A DNA stretch of 64,000 nt from Allomuricauda sp. (GTDB taxonomy: Bacteria; Bacteroidota; Bacteroidia; Flavobacteriales; Flavobacteriaceae). Below are positions 27,828 to 36,763 of the stretch, piece after piece. Within the stretch, counting starts at the first letter, position 1. Every line of letters begins with the position of its first letter. The notes under the pieces are model-generated. The model did no database searches. It saw only the letters and a list, made by a program, of their open reading frames with translations, and was not told the DNA's origin. Location of the stretch: the NCBI GenBank assembly GCA_003712125.1, contig RHLF01000003.1, positions 124,001 through 188,000 on the forward strand. The letters run 5' to 3'. The position numbers and the translations under genes are program-made.

Positions 27828-29873
27828 ATGGGTATGGGCGAAACTCTTGATGGTATTTACAAGAATCAATCACTGATCTATAAGTATTTTTTATATGTGG
27901 TGTCGGTTGGCCTCATTGTTTTTTTCCTGCCAAAAGGGGGGAAATTCAAATATGAGTTTCAAAAGGGCAAGCCTTGGCAATACGAAAACCTATATGCCCC
28001 AATTGATTTTTCGATAAAGAAATCTTCTGAGGAAATCGCTCTCGAACGGCAGACCCTAATTGATGACCATCCCGATTACTATGCCTATGACACTTCCGTC
28101 CCGGAGACGGTTAAAGGGTTATTCGCCGATAGTCTAAACAATTCCATAGCCAATCAAAATTACAGTGCATACCAAACCAGAAATGCTGTAGGTACCGGAA
28201 TTCGACTTTTGGATTCCATATATGCCGAGGGGGTATTTGAGAGCATGCCTAGCGTAGATTATGTGCGCCTGGTCAAAAACAATACGGCAGAAAGTATCTA
28301 TAAAAATGACTTTAAAGATTTGAGCGATGTCAAGCGCTTTATCGACCTTCAATTTTCCAATAGTTATCCTGGCGGCATTAATGATCAGGTAAAGAACATT
28401 CTAAAATCAATTGTTCAGGCCAATGTTTTTATCGATGAGGAGTTGACCCAACAAACACTGCAGGAAGACCTTTCACGTATGTCGGCGACTCGCGGCAATG
28501 TGGCGGAGGGAGCATTGATCATTGCCAAGGATGAGGTTGTTGAGGCCGAAAATTTAAAAGCACTGACATCTCTGAGAGAGGAATTTGAATCTGAACTGTG
28601 GAAGGGCGATAACTATTACTACATCCTGGTAGGGTATATGGTGCTTGTAGCCCTTGTGCTCATGATGTTGTTCCTGTTCTTAAAAAAGTACCGACCGGGG
28701 ATTTATGCGAACAATACAAAGGTGACCTTCATTTTTGTAAATATCCTGCTCATGGTGTTCATCACAACCTTGGTAGTGAAGAATGATGAGTCGTATGTTT
28801 ATGTGGTGCCGCTTTGTATTCTTCCCTTGATTTTGAAGAATTTCTTTGATGCCCGATTAGGCCTTTTTGTACACGTACTTACCATTTTGATTTTGGGTTT
28901 TGTGGTGCCCAATAGTTTTGAGTACATCTTTTTACAGATCATTGCAGGTATTGTTACAATTCTGACGGTTTCAGAACTTTATAAAAGAGCCAATTTGTTC
29001 ATTTCCGTCGGCCAGATCACCCTCATTTATATTGTGGGTTATTTTGCTTTCATCGTTATTCACGAGGGCAATATTGAGAATATAGCATGGACCAATTTTG
29101 TAATATTCCTGCTGAACGGTATGATCACATTGTTTGCCCAGCCACTCATCTATTTGTATGAAAAGATATTTGGTTTGGTATCTGATGTTTCCCTATTGGA
29201 ATTATCCGATACCAATTCTAAACTATTGAAAGAGCTGGCCAACAAGGCCCCAGGTACCTTTCATCATTCGCTGCAGGTGGCGAATTTGGCTGAAGCTGCA
29301 GCAAATGAAATCGGTGCCAATGCGATGTTGGTTCGGGTAGGGGCACTATACCATGATATTGGAAAAATGGAAAAGCCTACGTTCTTTACCGAAAACCAGG
29401 TGACCAATGTAAATCCGCATGACGATTTGCCACCAAAGGAAAGTGCTAAAATCATCATTGATCATGTGATACAGGGTATCGAAATAGCGCGTAAAAACAA
29501 ATTGCCAGACCGGATCATCGATTTTTTGCGAACACACCATGGTACAACCTTGGTATTCTACTTTTTCAAAAAGCAACAAGAGCTGGACCCAGAAACAGAA
29601 GAGTCTTTTTTTAGGTACCCAGGCCCCATACCTTTTTCAAAAGAAACTGCAATATTGATGATGTCTGATGCCGTTGAGGCAGCCTCCAAAAGCTTAAAGT
29701 CACCTACCTATCCCATAATTGATGAATTTGTCGAAAAAATTGTAGCGGGACAAATGCAGGCGGGCCAATTTTTAAACGCGAACATTACCTTCAAGGAAAT
29801 CGAGATGGTAAAGAAAGTGTTGAAAAAGAAACTCACCAACATCTATCACCTTCGCGTAGAGTATCCTCAGTAA
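27828..29873 (+). CDS. 7TM-HD family phosphohydrolase (PgpH-like c-di-AMP phosphodiesterase)
   Basis: About 681 residues from the ATG at 27828; a TTG lies 5 codons earlier. Order: N-terminal membrane helix (VVSVGLIVFFLP), extracytoplasmic 7TMR-HDED domain (~40-265), seven membrane helices (~270-450) and a cytosolic HD domain. The HD domain has the metal ligands FHHSLQVANLAEAAA, ALYHDIGKM and FLRTHHGTT. In PgpH of Firmicutes this architecture hydrolyses cyclic di-AMP; by family relation the same is expected here. No diadenylate cyclase gene is in the window. A 134-bp gap separates it from the next gene. Confidence 0.9.
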   Translation: MGMGETLDGIYKNQSLIYKYFLYVVSVGLIVFFLPKGGKFKYEFQKGKPWQYENLYAPIDFSIKKSSEEIALERQTLIDDHPDYYAYDTSVPETVKGLFADSLNNSIANQNYSAYQTRNAVGTGIRLLDSIYAEGVFESMPSVDYVRLVKNNTAESIYKNDFKDLSDVKRFIDLQFSNSYPGGINDQVKNILKSIVQANVFIDEELTQQTLQEDLSRMSATRGNVAEGALIIAKDEVVEAENLKALTSLREEFESELWKGDNYYYILVGYMVLVALVLMMLFLFLKKYRPGIYANNTKVTFIFVNILLMVFITTLVVKNDESYVYVVPLCILPLILKNFFDARLGLFVHVLTILILGFVVPNSFEYIFLQIIAGIVTILTVSELYKRANLFISVGQITLIYIVGYFAFIVIHEGNIENIAWTNFVIFLLNGMITLFAQPLIYLYEKIFGLVSDVSLLELSDTNSKLLKELANKAPGTFHHSLQVANLAEAAANEIGANAMLVRVGALYHDIGKMEKPTFFTENQVTNVNPHDDLPPKESAKIIIDHVIQGIEIARKNKLPDRIIDFLRTHHGTTLVFYFFKKQQELDPETEESFFRYPGPIPFSKETAILMMSDAVEAASKSLKSPTYPIIDEFVEKIVAGQMQAGQFLNANITFKEIEMVKKVLKKKLTNIYHLRVEYPQ

Positions 29874-30007
29874 GCAGAATTCAAATTCATTATCGTCAAT
29901 CTGTTAAATTCTTGAAAAATGAAATACGAGTTGAGGCATTATGTAGTAATTTACCTATATAGTTAATAGTAATACTATTAATTTGGTCATTTCTCTAATT
30001 CGTAAAA

Positions 30008-32371
30008 ATGTTTCTTATGGATGTTTCAAAATTATTTTTCCCATTAATTTATTTATTCGCAACCGTTCTCCTTTCGGCCCAAACGGGTGGACCCAATGGT
30101 GAGTTGGGAAAACGAAACCAAAGCCCATTGCTTCTTCAATCCATGCAAAAAGATTCTCTTTACCTATGGCAAGAAAAAGTATCATTACAGCTAAACGATC
30201 TTGTCGTACAACCCAAGGATCATCTCTTTTTTAAGGCCTATGTGTTAACAGGTCCAAAACAACTTCGGGTCAGTGCAAGCAATGTCCTCAAGGTAGAATT
30301 ATTGGATGGTGCAGGCAAATTGGTGAAACATCAATACCATAAGGTTACAGCTGGAGAAACCGCAGGCTCTTTTGAAGTGCCCAAGCAAGTCAAACCAGGT
30401 ACGTATTATGTCAGGGCCTACACGAAATGGATGCTGAACTATGGGCCTGATAAGTTTGCGCTGCAACCTATTGAAGTCACGAGAACTAGTACCGCTGCAA
30501 ATGCCAAACCTTACGTTCAGAACGAATTGGAATTTTTTCCTGAAGGGGGTGCTTTAATTTCTGGGCTTACCGCGAAAATGGCCATGACGGGTCTTTCCCG
30601 AATACAGGGCCAAGCAAAAATCATTGATCAAAATGGCATTGAAGTTGCGAATGTTACCCGATATGGTGAGGATTTCGGCACTGCCATCTTTGTACCTAAT
30701 CGAGATGGCCAGTACGCTGTTGTCGATGCCACATCACAAAGCTTTCCGTTGCCTGAGGTGCAAGCGATAGGTTATTCATTAATGTCAAATAATATTGGTG
30801 ATGACGACTCACATGTCAGGATTGAAGTGTCACCCGAGCTGCGCAATGAAAAAATTTACTTGAAGGGGATTTCCAATGGAATTACGTATTTCGAAAAGGA
30901 AATTGAGTTTGGTACTGGGTTGGGCATTGAGGTCGAAATACCCAAAAAAGGGATTCCAAATGGCATTTTAGAATTGCGTTTGGTCGATGACTTTGATCAA
31001 CTCTGGGCCACAAGACCTGTATTGATAGAGAACAATGATTTTGTAATAGACATGGAAGCCATTGAAACATCTGCAGCGGGGAAGGCCTTTAAGATAAAAG
31101 TTACCGACAATGAGGGCCTTCCAGTGGAGACCCGACTTTCGCTGGGCGTAAACGCCTTTGAAAACGAAGGAAATGATGCGATGTTTTCCAACAACCTGCG
31201 AAGCGATAAATTCATCAAAGATTTAAAGGTCTTGACCAAGGGTTTCTTAAATGAAAAGGTGATAGCGACCAATGATGAATTGCCTTCAGAAATTTACTAT
31301 GATTTCCAAGAGGGTCTTGAATTTTATGGACAGGCTTATGATTTGAACAATAAACTATTATCGAATACGAAGATTCAGTTATTGGTCGCTACCGAGGGTG
31401 ATGCCATTGCCAAGGAAGCCATAACCGATGACAGCGGAATGTTCAAAATTTCCAATCTTCAGATTGAAGGGGAGGCAGACATTGTTTTTAGAACGGTAGC
31501 CGAGGAAACCAGGGGTAAAATGGTTAAGGTGATACCTTTTGAGTTCGAAGTACCACCGATATCTGAGAGCAACACTTCCAAGGAACAAAGGTTAAATGCG
31601 AGAAAAAGGGCGAATTATGACAGGCATGTTTTGAACAAAGAAGAAGCCAAAAGATTGATTCCTCTCGAAGGGGTTACGCTTAAGGAAGAAAAAATACAAA
31701 AACGATCTATGCCAGCAGTGTACGGCATTAAAGGTCGCCAAGGAAGGGTCGTTGTTCAAGACCCTAAGAGGCCACGTTTGATTTCTGAATTACTCTTGGG
31801 CATACCTGGTGTTATTGTATCGGGTGATGTAAATAATCCCAACGTCCAACTTTTGAGTGGGTCAGCAGGAAGAATTGGAAGTGGTTCTAATTCTGCTGGA
31901 TTTTCAACTTTGGACCAGAGTGGTCCGCTTTGGGTTATTGATGGTTTTACGATCGAAAATTCTCCTTTTTTCAGTTCTGGATGGGGTATAACTGCAAATG
32001 ACATTGATAGGATTGAGTACATCGCGCCCTATAATTCCGATACCTCGATGTGGGGTACGAGAGGTCGCTGGGGTGTTTTTTTAGTGTATACGCGCAATGG
32101 GTCTGAGATTGATTACTGGAATCGAAAACAAGCCCAATTGACTTTTCAAGGGTATCATAATTCCATTGATTTCGATACGTATCGCAATGAACTTCCCAAT
32201 AGAAAGAAGGAAAACAGTCGTGTGCTATACTGGAATCCTTCGCTCAGCACGGATGAAAATGGGGAAGCCATAGTGCGACTTAACAATGTGAATGCCACCG
32301 ATAAGATTAAGATCGAAGCGACCGCGATTCGTCAGGATGGTAAACTAGGAAAGCGGACAAAAATTTTTTAA
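30008..32371 (+). CDS. MG2-like / TonB-plug domain surface protein without beta-barrel
   Basis: A 787-residue exported protein (signal peptide ending LFATVLLSAQ). The first half has macroglobulin-like MG2 strands (TYYVRAYTKWMLNYGP). The second half contains a TonB-dependent receptor plug domain: LGIPGVIVSGDVNNPNVQLL (~598-617), PLWVIDGFTIENSPF and DIDRIEYI. The protein ends soon after the plug, with no 22-strand barrel, so it cannot be a transporter by itself. Such MG2-plug proteins are frequent in Flavobacteriia; their role is unclear. It may pair with other envelope machinery. Confidence 0.8.
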   Translation: MFLMDVSKLFFPLIYLFATVLLSAQTGGPNGELGKRNQSPLLLQSMQKDSLYLWQEKVSLQLNDLVVQPKDHLFFKAYVLTGPKQLRVSASNVLKVELLDGAGKLVKHQYHKVTAGETAGSFEVPKQVKPGTYYVRAYTKWMLNYGPDKFALQPIEVTRTSTAANAKPYVQNELEFFPEGGALISGLTAKMAMTGLSRIQGQAKIIDQNGIEVANVTRYGEDFGTAIFVPNRDGQYAVVDATSQSFPLPEVQAIGYSLMSNNIGDDDSHVRIEVSPELRNEKIYLKGISNGITYFEKEIEFGTGLGIEVEIPKKGIPNGILELRLVDDFDQLWATRPVLIENNDFVIDMEAIETSAAGKAFKIKVTDNEGLPVETRLSLGVNAFENEGNDAMFSNNLRSDKFIKDLKVLTKGFLNEKVIATNDELPSEIYYDFQEGLEFYGQAYDLNNKLLSNTKIQLLVATEGDAIAKEAITDDSGMFKISNLQIEGEADIVFRTVAEETRGKMVKVIPFEFEVPPISESNTSKEQRLNARKRANYDRHVLNKEEAKRLIPLEGVTLKEEKIQKRSMPAVYGIKGRQGRVVVQDPKRPRLISELLLGIPGVIVSGDVNNPNVQLLSGSAGRIGSGSNSAGFSTLDQSGPLWVIDGFTIENSPFFSSGWGITANDIDRIEYIAPYNSDTSMWGTRGRWGVFLVYTRNGSEIDYWNRKQAQLTFQGYHNSIDFDTYRNELPNRKKENSRVLYWNPSLSTDENGEAIVRLNNVNATDKIKIEATAIRQDGKLGKRTKIF

Positions 32372-32402
32372 GGCTTACCCCACACAAAAAAAGCTAAAAA
32401 AG

Positions 32403-32433
32403 TTGCAGGCCTAAACCCGAAAAGCTACCTTTG
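32403..32433 (+). promoter_or_regulatory. Promoter of the tRNA-Ser/tRNA-Pro unit
   Basis: TTG at 32403-32405, a 20-bp spacer and TACCTTTG at 32426-32433 match the phylum's -33/-7 pattern. The tRNA-Ser 5' end lies 34 bp downstream. Confidence 0.6.
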
Positions 32434-32466
32434 CCACCGCATTTTTGCAATGCATTTTGAAATATT

Positions 32467-32550
32467 GGAGAGGTGCCGGAGTGGTAACGGAGCAGATTGC
32501 TAATCTGTCAGCGCGTAAGTGCTGCCCGGGTTCGAGTCCCGGTCTCTCCG
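32467..32550 (+). tRNA. tRNA-Ser (anticodon GCT)
   Basis: An 84-nt class II tRNA. The acceptor GGAGAGG pairs with TCTCTCC (one G-T pair). The anticodon loop TTGCTAA has anticodon GCT at 32499-32501, reading AGC/AGT. The long variable arm (GCGCGTAAGTGC) and the GGTTCGAGTCC T-arm are present. No CCA is encoded. tRNA-Pro follows after 12 bp. Confidence 0.95.
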
Positions 32551-32562
32551 CTTTTCAACTCA

Positions 32563-32637
32563 CGGGGTGTAGCGTAGCCCGGTTATCGCGCCTGCTTTGG
32601 GAGCAGGAGGTCGCAGGTTCGAATCCTGCCACCCCGA
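32563..32637 (+). tRNA. tRNA-Pro (anticodon TGG); integration site of the element
   Basis: A 75-nt tRNA. The acceptor CGGGGTG pairs with CACCCCG. The anticodon loop TTTGGGA has TGG at 32598-32600. The T-arm is GGTTCGAATCC and no CCA is encoded. The last 46 nt are repeated perfectly at 37687-37732, marking this gene as the attachment site of an integrative element that rebuilt the tRNA 3' end. Confidence 0.95.
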
Positions 32638-32638
32638 C
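32592..32638 (+). repeat. attL: 47-bp direct repeat within tRNA-Pro
   Basis: Runs from the anticodon stem to one base beyond the tRNA 3' end. It is identical over 47 bp to 37687-37733. Just outside, the left copy continues TAACTGA-TTA-TCAGTTA (7-bp arms, 32639-32655), a palindrome that may be a recombinase contact. Confidence 0.9.
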
Positions 32639-32658
32639 TAACTGATTATCAGTTATTT

Positions 32659-32697
32659 AAGCCAGTTTGATAGTAATATTAGACTGGCTTTTTTCTT
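32659..32697 (+). terminator. Terminator carried by the element, after tRNA-Pro
   Basis: Stem AAGCCAGT (32659-32666) and ACTGGCTT (32683-32690) with a 16-base loop, then a T-rich run. It now ends the tRNA-Ser/tRNA-Pro transcript, replacing the original terminator that was pushed beyond attR. Confidence 0.7.
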
Positions 32698-32756
32698 TCC
32701 TTTTATCACATTTTTGCTACATTTTCGTTTATAATTCAGTCAGATTATAGTCAGAA

Positions 32757-34121
32757 GTGTACACGGTTAAGTTTTACTTAGATACGAATGCCAATACCAA
32801 AAAGGGACATCCAGTTAGGATTGAGACCTACTGTAGTAAAACCAAGAGGCAGAGAAGAAGGAGTTCTGGGCATTATCAGGCTAGGAAGCGATTAAGAATG
32901 ACATCTGAACTTAATACTCTATTAGGAGAACTCCAAGACCGTATCGATTATGTCAATAGAATGAATCTTGGGTATGACCAAGCAATGGATGTAATAGACA
33001 ATGGCTACTCAGACAGCAAGGAAATCGAATTTCTAAGACAGCGTTTAGCCCAATTAGAAAAGAAAGAATCTAAGCTGTTGATTGAATTAATTGATGAAAT
33101 GATTCATGAAAGAGAGGTAAAAGGACTTTCAATTAGACATTTTGAGGAACTCAAAAGGGAGTTGGTGAATTGGTACGGGGAATCTCTTGACATCAATGAT
33201 ATTACTTATCGGAAATTAAAGGAGTATGAACTATTCAAACGTCAGAACAGCAATACCAATGGCACTATCATTCACAAAACAATCAGGACTCTGAAAACGG
33301 TCTATAAAGAAGCCAAAAGAAGGGGGTACGTTCATAATACAAGTGTAGACCCTTTTGAGGGGCTAAAAATATTAGTGCACAAAAAAGCAAGTGAAGAAAA
33401 AACTATCACAAAAGAAGACCTTGCAGCTTTCCGAGATTTCAAAACGAAAAAAGGAACTACAAAGAAGAACTTGGTTAACATGATTCGTGCGAGAGATTTA
33501 TTTATGTTTCAAATCTATGTAGGTGGACATGACATGGCGGATATTGCCAATCTCAAATGGTCGGACATCCATGAAGTAGATGGTGAAAAAAGAATTAAGT
33601 TTCAAAGGTTCAAATTACGCAGCAGAAATTCAGACGTTTGGATTGACAATGTAATAATACCAGAAGCACAGGCTATAATTGACAGATATGGAACTCCCGA
33701 AGAAGAAAGAGTTTTCGGTTGGTTAGCAAACCCTGATACCTCTTCTTATAGGCAGCAAAATAGCTATCAGCGAAAAACACTTGAAAGAATATCTAAGTCT
33801 ATGGATATACCGAAACTCGTCACGAAAACCCCAAGGCGAATATTCAGAAGTATTGGAGGACAGTTAGGGGTTAATGAGATTCTCCTAAATCAAATGATGG
33901 GACATAAACCTCCTACTGTTTCTCAAAGATATCAACAGAACTTATCGAGGAAGGCACAAGACAAAGCACACCGAGAGATTATAGATTCTCTGTCTCCTGT
34001 CAGACCTCCAAAATTCAAGTTACAAGAATTTACCAAAGAGGAAATAGATGAAGAAATGAGAAAGTTTTATTCTTCTAATAATAATAATTCGGAAAGGAAT
34101 CCAAATTTGATTTATCTCTAG
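32757..34121 (+). CDS. Tyrosine recombinase/integrase of the element
   Basis: A 454-residue site-specific recombinase starting at GTG, 119 bp inside attL. It has an arm-binding N-terminus (MYTVKFYLDTNANTKKG), a helical core-binding domain (~100-215) and a catalytic domain (~225-425). The family Tyr is visible in SQRYQQ and the preceding MMGHKPPT supplies GH. Box I reads YVGGHDMADIANL, with no Arg where most members have it, and box II reads KTPRRIF rather than HDLRRTF. CTnDOT integrase also lacks the box I Arg. It probably drives integration at tRNA-Pro. Confidence 0.9.
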   Translation: MYTVKFYLDTNANTKKGHPVRIETYCSKTKRQRRRSSGHYQARKRLRMTSELNTLLGELQDRIDYVNRMNLGYDQAMDVIDNGYSDSKEIEFLRQRLAQLEKKESKLLIELIDEMIHEREVKGLSIRHFEELKRELVNWYGESLDINDITYRKLKEYELFKRQNSNTNGTIIHKTIRTLKTVYKEAKRRGYVHNTSVDPFEGLKILVHKKASEEKTITKEDLAAFRDFKTKKGTTKKNLVNMIRARDLFMFQIYVGGHDMADIANLKWSDIHEVDGEKRIKFQRFKLRSRNSDVWIDNVIIPEAQAIIDRYGTPEEERVFGWLANPDTSSYRQQNSYQRKTLERISKSMDIPKLVTKTPRRIFRSIGGQLGVNEILLNQMMGHKPPTVSQRYQQNLSRKAQDKAHREIIDSLSPVRPPKFKLQEFTKEEIDEEMRKFYSSNNNNSERNPNLIYL

Positions 34122-34165
34122 TGTTTATAGTTTTGAAAGAATAATGGAGTTCAAACTTGTACTAA

Positions 34166-34960
34166 ATGAACAAAACAGTATTTGAAATTACTAAGATGGA
34201 TTGTCCCTCAGAGGAGAACTTAATCCGATTAAAATTGGAAGGCATTTCAAGTATTGCGCATTTAGATTTTGATATCCCCAATCGTAAATTGTCTGTCTTT
34301 CATAGTGGAGAACCCGACAGTATTGAAAAATCTATATTGGAACTGAATTTAGGGGGAAGGATTATCTCAACAGAACAAACCACACATACTAGTTTCGAAG
34401 AAAATGCCGAACAGAAGAAACTCCTTTGGACAGTCCTCATAATCAATTTTGCCTTTTTTCTAATCGAAATAATAACTGGTTTGATTTCTAAATCTATTGG
34501 GCTAGTTGCCGATAGTTTGGATATGCTTGCGGACAGCTTTGTTTATGGCATAAGTCTATTTGCGGTTGCAGGAACGATTAGCAGAAAAAAGCGAATTGCC
34601 CGAATTGCAGGTTATTTTCAAATCGCACTAGCAATAATTGGATTTACGGAAGTTCTTAGGAGGTTTATTGGTGGAGAAAGACTACCTGATTTTAAAACAA
34701 TGATTGTCGTCTCCATTTTTGCATTAGTCGCAAATGGTATTTGTTTGTACCTATTACAAAAATCAAGAAGCAAAGAAGAAGCACACATGAAGGCTAGCAT
34801 GATTTTCACTTCTAATGACGTCATAATCAATTTAGGTGTGATAACAGCAGGACTATTGGTTCATTGGCTCGACTCTAATAAACCTGATTTAGTTATTGGT
34901 ACTATTGTATTTGCCTTGGTAATTCAAGGAGCGTTTAGGATATTGAAGTTGAGTAAATAA
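34166..34960 (+). CDS. HMA-domain cation diffusion facilitator-like transporter
   Basis: A 264-residue membrane protein. Residues 1-~65 form a ferredoxin-like heavy-metal-associated domain in which the metal motif reads MDCPSEEN, that is CxxE instead of CxxC. Residues ~80-260 form a six-helix CDF-type transporter; the site in helix 2 is DSLDMLADS (D-x-D plus D) and in helix 5 SNDVIINLGV. It likely exports a divalent metal such as Zn2+ or Cd2+, though substrate is a guess. It is the second gene of the element, 44 bp after the integrase, and probably cargo. Confidence 0.8.
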   Translation: MNKTVFEITKMDCPSEENLIRLKLEGISSIAHLDFDIPNRKLSVFHSGEPDSIEKSILELNLGGRIISTEQTTHTSFEENAEQKKLLWTVLIINFAFFLIEIITGLISKSIGLVADSLDMLADSFVYGISLFAVAGTISRKKRIARIAGYFQIALAIIGFTEVLRRFIGGERLPDFKTMIVVSIFALVANGICLYLLQKSRSKEEAHMKASMIFTSNDVIINLGVITAGLLVHWLDSNKPDLVIGTIVFALVIQGAFRILKLSK

Positions 34961-35967
34961 GTCCTTAACTGCTAAATGACCTAGGTATTAAGTGCATTAA
35001 TTTTATTCTTTGGGATGCAAAAATGCAATGATTTGGGATAGAAGCACGGATTGAGAATCCTCCCTATTTGTTTAAGCCTATACGGGTTTTATAAAAAGTC
35101 GAATTTGAAAGCACCCCCCTTCTTGTTTTTGGATTTTTAGGGTCAAGAGTTTTCATGAGTTTATTCAAAACCCAATTTGAAGCCACTTTTTCTTCAAAGA
35201 ATGGTTCGAAATGCTGTTGAATTTTACTTTTTGGGAATGGAAGAGCCGGCTACACCTGTTGGGATTACCAAAACCCTACAAACCACCTATAATTTACTGC
35301 TTTGGTGAATGCTTGTAGACCTAATGTTTTCAATGGTTTAAGCTATGTTTTTAGATTTCACATTTCCATTACAAAAGTGTATTTAAATAAAATTATAAAA
35401 CACTGATAATCAGAACAATAACACTGTGCCTTTTCGCATTATGGCAACCTCAACTAAGTCGAAATTATGGGTTATCTTTGTATTAAGTTTGACAGTAGAT
35501 ACAAAACTGTTCGTTGCCTTGGATTTTTGTGGCTAAATACTGTCTTTGTCAGGTGCAACGTAAAAATGTGGTATCGTCCCCATGAATTAAGAGCAGATAG
35601 GGCATTGGACGATTGGCAGGTGCAAGGAGAACGCCACTGCATAGACGCAACCATACGGACTAGCGTTTAAGTTTCTCCATATCTCATCAATGTTGTATGT
35701 GTTGTAGATGAGGTCAAGGTGAAACTGAGCAAGCTGCTTTATTTTCATTACACCATGTCCTTCTAGGCTTAGTCTAGCTTGGCGAAGCCATAGGTTTTAG
35801 TCAAGGGGCATATTGGTTACCTTCGGTTCTTCTAAGCAAGATACTTTACTTATTCTACCCTATATAATAAGAAAACTGTTGTTATGATTTAATTAGTCTT
35901 ATGGTGATTAATCGTCAACAATACATATTGAGATTCAACAGATAATAACCCTTTGATTAAGTAAGAA
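34961..35967. other. 1-kb stretch of the element without a recognised gene
   Basis: No ORF with recognisable domains. A perfect TATCTTTG (-7-like) box lies at 35473-35480 on the plus strand. About 190 bp further, 35671-35678 can pair with 35718-35725 (one mismatch) and CTCATC (35683-35688) with GATGAG (35707-35712), giving a two-tier hairpin. It could be a structured RNA, recombination sites for the resolvase, or decayed genes; none is proven. A 67-codon frame at 35467 has no features of a protein I know. Confidence 0.4.
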
Positions 35968-36567
35968 TCAAACTGTTCGCTCAAGACATTTCTTTACCTT
36001 CTGTACTGTTCCAAGACTTACCTCTGACAGTTTCGCTGTATTTCGCAATGACTGCCCTTGACGCAGGTTTTTAATCACTTCTGGATACTTGGATATAAAA
36101 TCCTTTTTAGACTCCTTAGAGCCTCTTTGACGACCTTTGTAAGTTCCATTAGCTTTAGCTATAGCAATTCCTTCACGTTGTCGTTCCAACATAGTTTCTC
36201 TTTCCATTTCAGAAATATTAGCCAAAACAGAAATTATCAATTTGAAAGCAGGATTGGGCTTTCCATTGACGATTGATTCAAGTCCTAAATTATCGACCTT
36301 AACAACCGCACCACTTTCTTCAACTGTTTTTAGGGTTTGGAGAATATCTAACAGATTTCTTCCTAATCTATCTATGGAACTTACCGAGATATAATCAATT
36401 TTAAGGGCTTTTACGGCATTCAACAGCTTCACCCCTTGGTATCTTTCATTAAAAGGTATTGAGCCGCTTACAACGTCCACAAACAAAGTCTCGCTTGGAT
36501 GCTGTTTTACTAATTGACGTTCTAACTTTTGGTTTGGCGTACTTATCCTGATATAACGTGCTTCCAT
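35968..36567 (-). CDS. Serine recombinase (resolvase/invertase family)
   Basis: A 199-residue small serine recombinase. The nucleophile lies in YIRISTPNQ (Ser near residue 9). The family's SSIDRLGRNLLDIL (~62-75) contains the conserved Arg cluster, ERETMLERQREGI begins the E-helix, and a C-terminal helix-turn-helix (SLRNTAKLSEVSLGTVQKVKKCL, ~170-192) binds DNA. It cuts and rejoins DNA at short inverted sites. Its upstream region holds TGTATCA/TGATACA half-sites. It lies inside the tRNA-Pro element and may resolve dimers or invert a segment. Confidence 0.9.
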   Translation of the reverse strand: MEARYIRISTPNQKLERQLVKQHPSETLFVDVVSGSIPFNERYQGVKLLNAVKALKIDYISVSSIDRLGRNLLDILQTLKTVEESGAVVKVDNLGLESIVNGKPNPAFKLIISVLANISEMERETMLERQREGIAIAKANGTYKGRQRGSKESKKDFISKYPEVIKNLRQGQSLRNTAKLSEVSLGTVQKVKKCLERTV

Positions 36568-36599
36568 GTATCAAAAATAGGGTAGGTATGAATGATACA
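36567..36599. promoter_or_regulatory. Inverted repeat at the serine recombinase start
   Basis: TGTATCA (36567-36573) and TGATACA (36593-36599), 19 bp apart, overlap the recombinase start codon. This is the position expected of a recombinase binding subsite or autoregulatory operator. Confidence 0.4.
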
Positions 36600-36763
36600 A
36601 TAATTTATTCGATTAATGGATAGTATTAGCTTACACATTGTGCTACTGTTAGGGTATACACATAAAATGACACGTATTTTCCGTCCTGAGTCTTCTTAGG
36701 TTAATTTATGTTCATTAAATGAACCCAATTATTGTATTTTCAGGAAATAAACTTTAGGGCTAA

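Noticed and set aside
32445-32645. Rightward frame across tRNA-Ser and tRNA-Pro
   Set aside because: Entirely explained by the two tRNA genes.
35467-35670. 67-codon frame in the gene-poor part of the element
   Set aside because: No motif, no hydrophobic or repeat pattern, and a competing frame on the other strand; kept only as part of the noncoding stretch.
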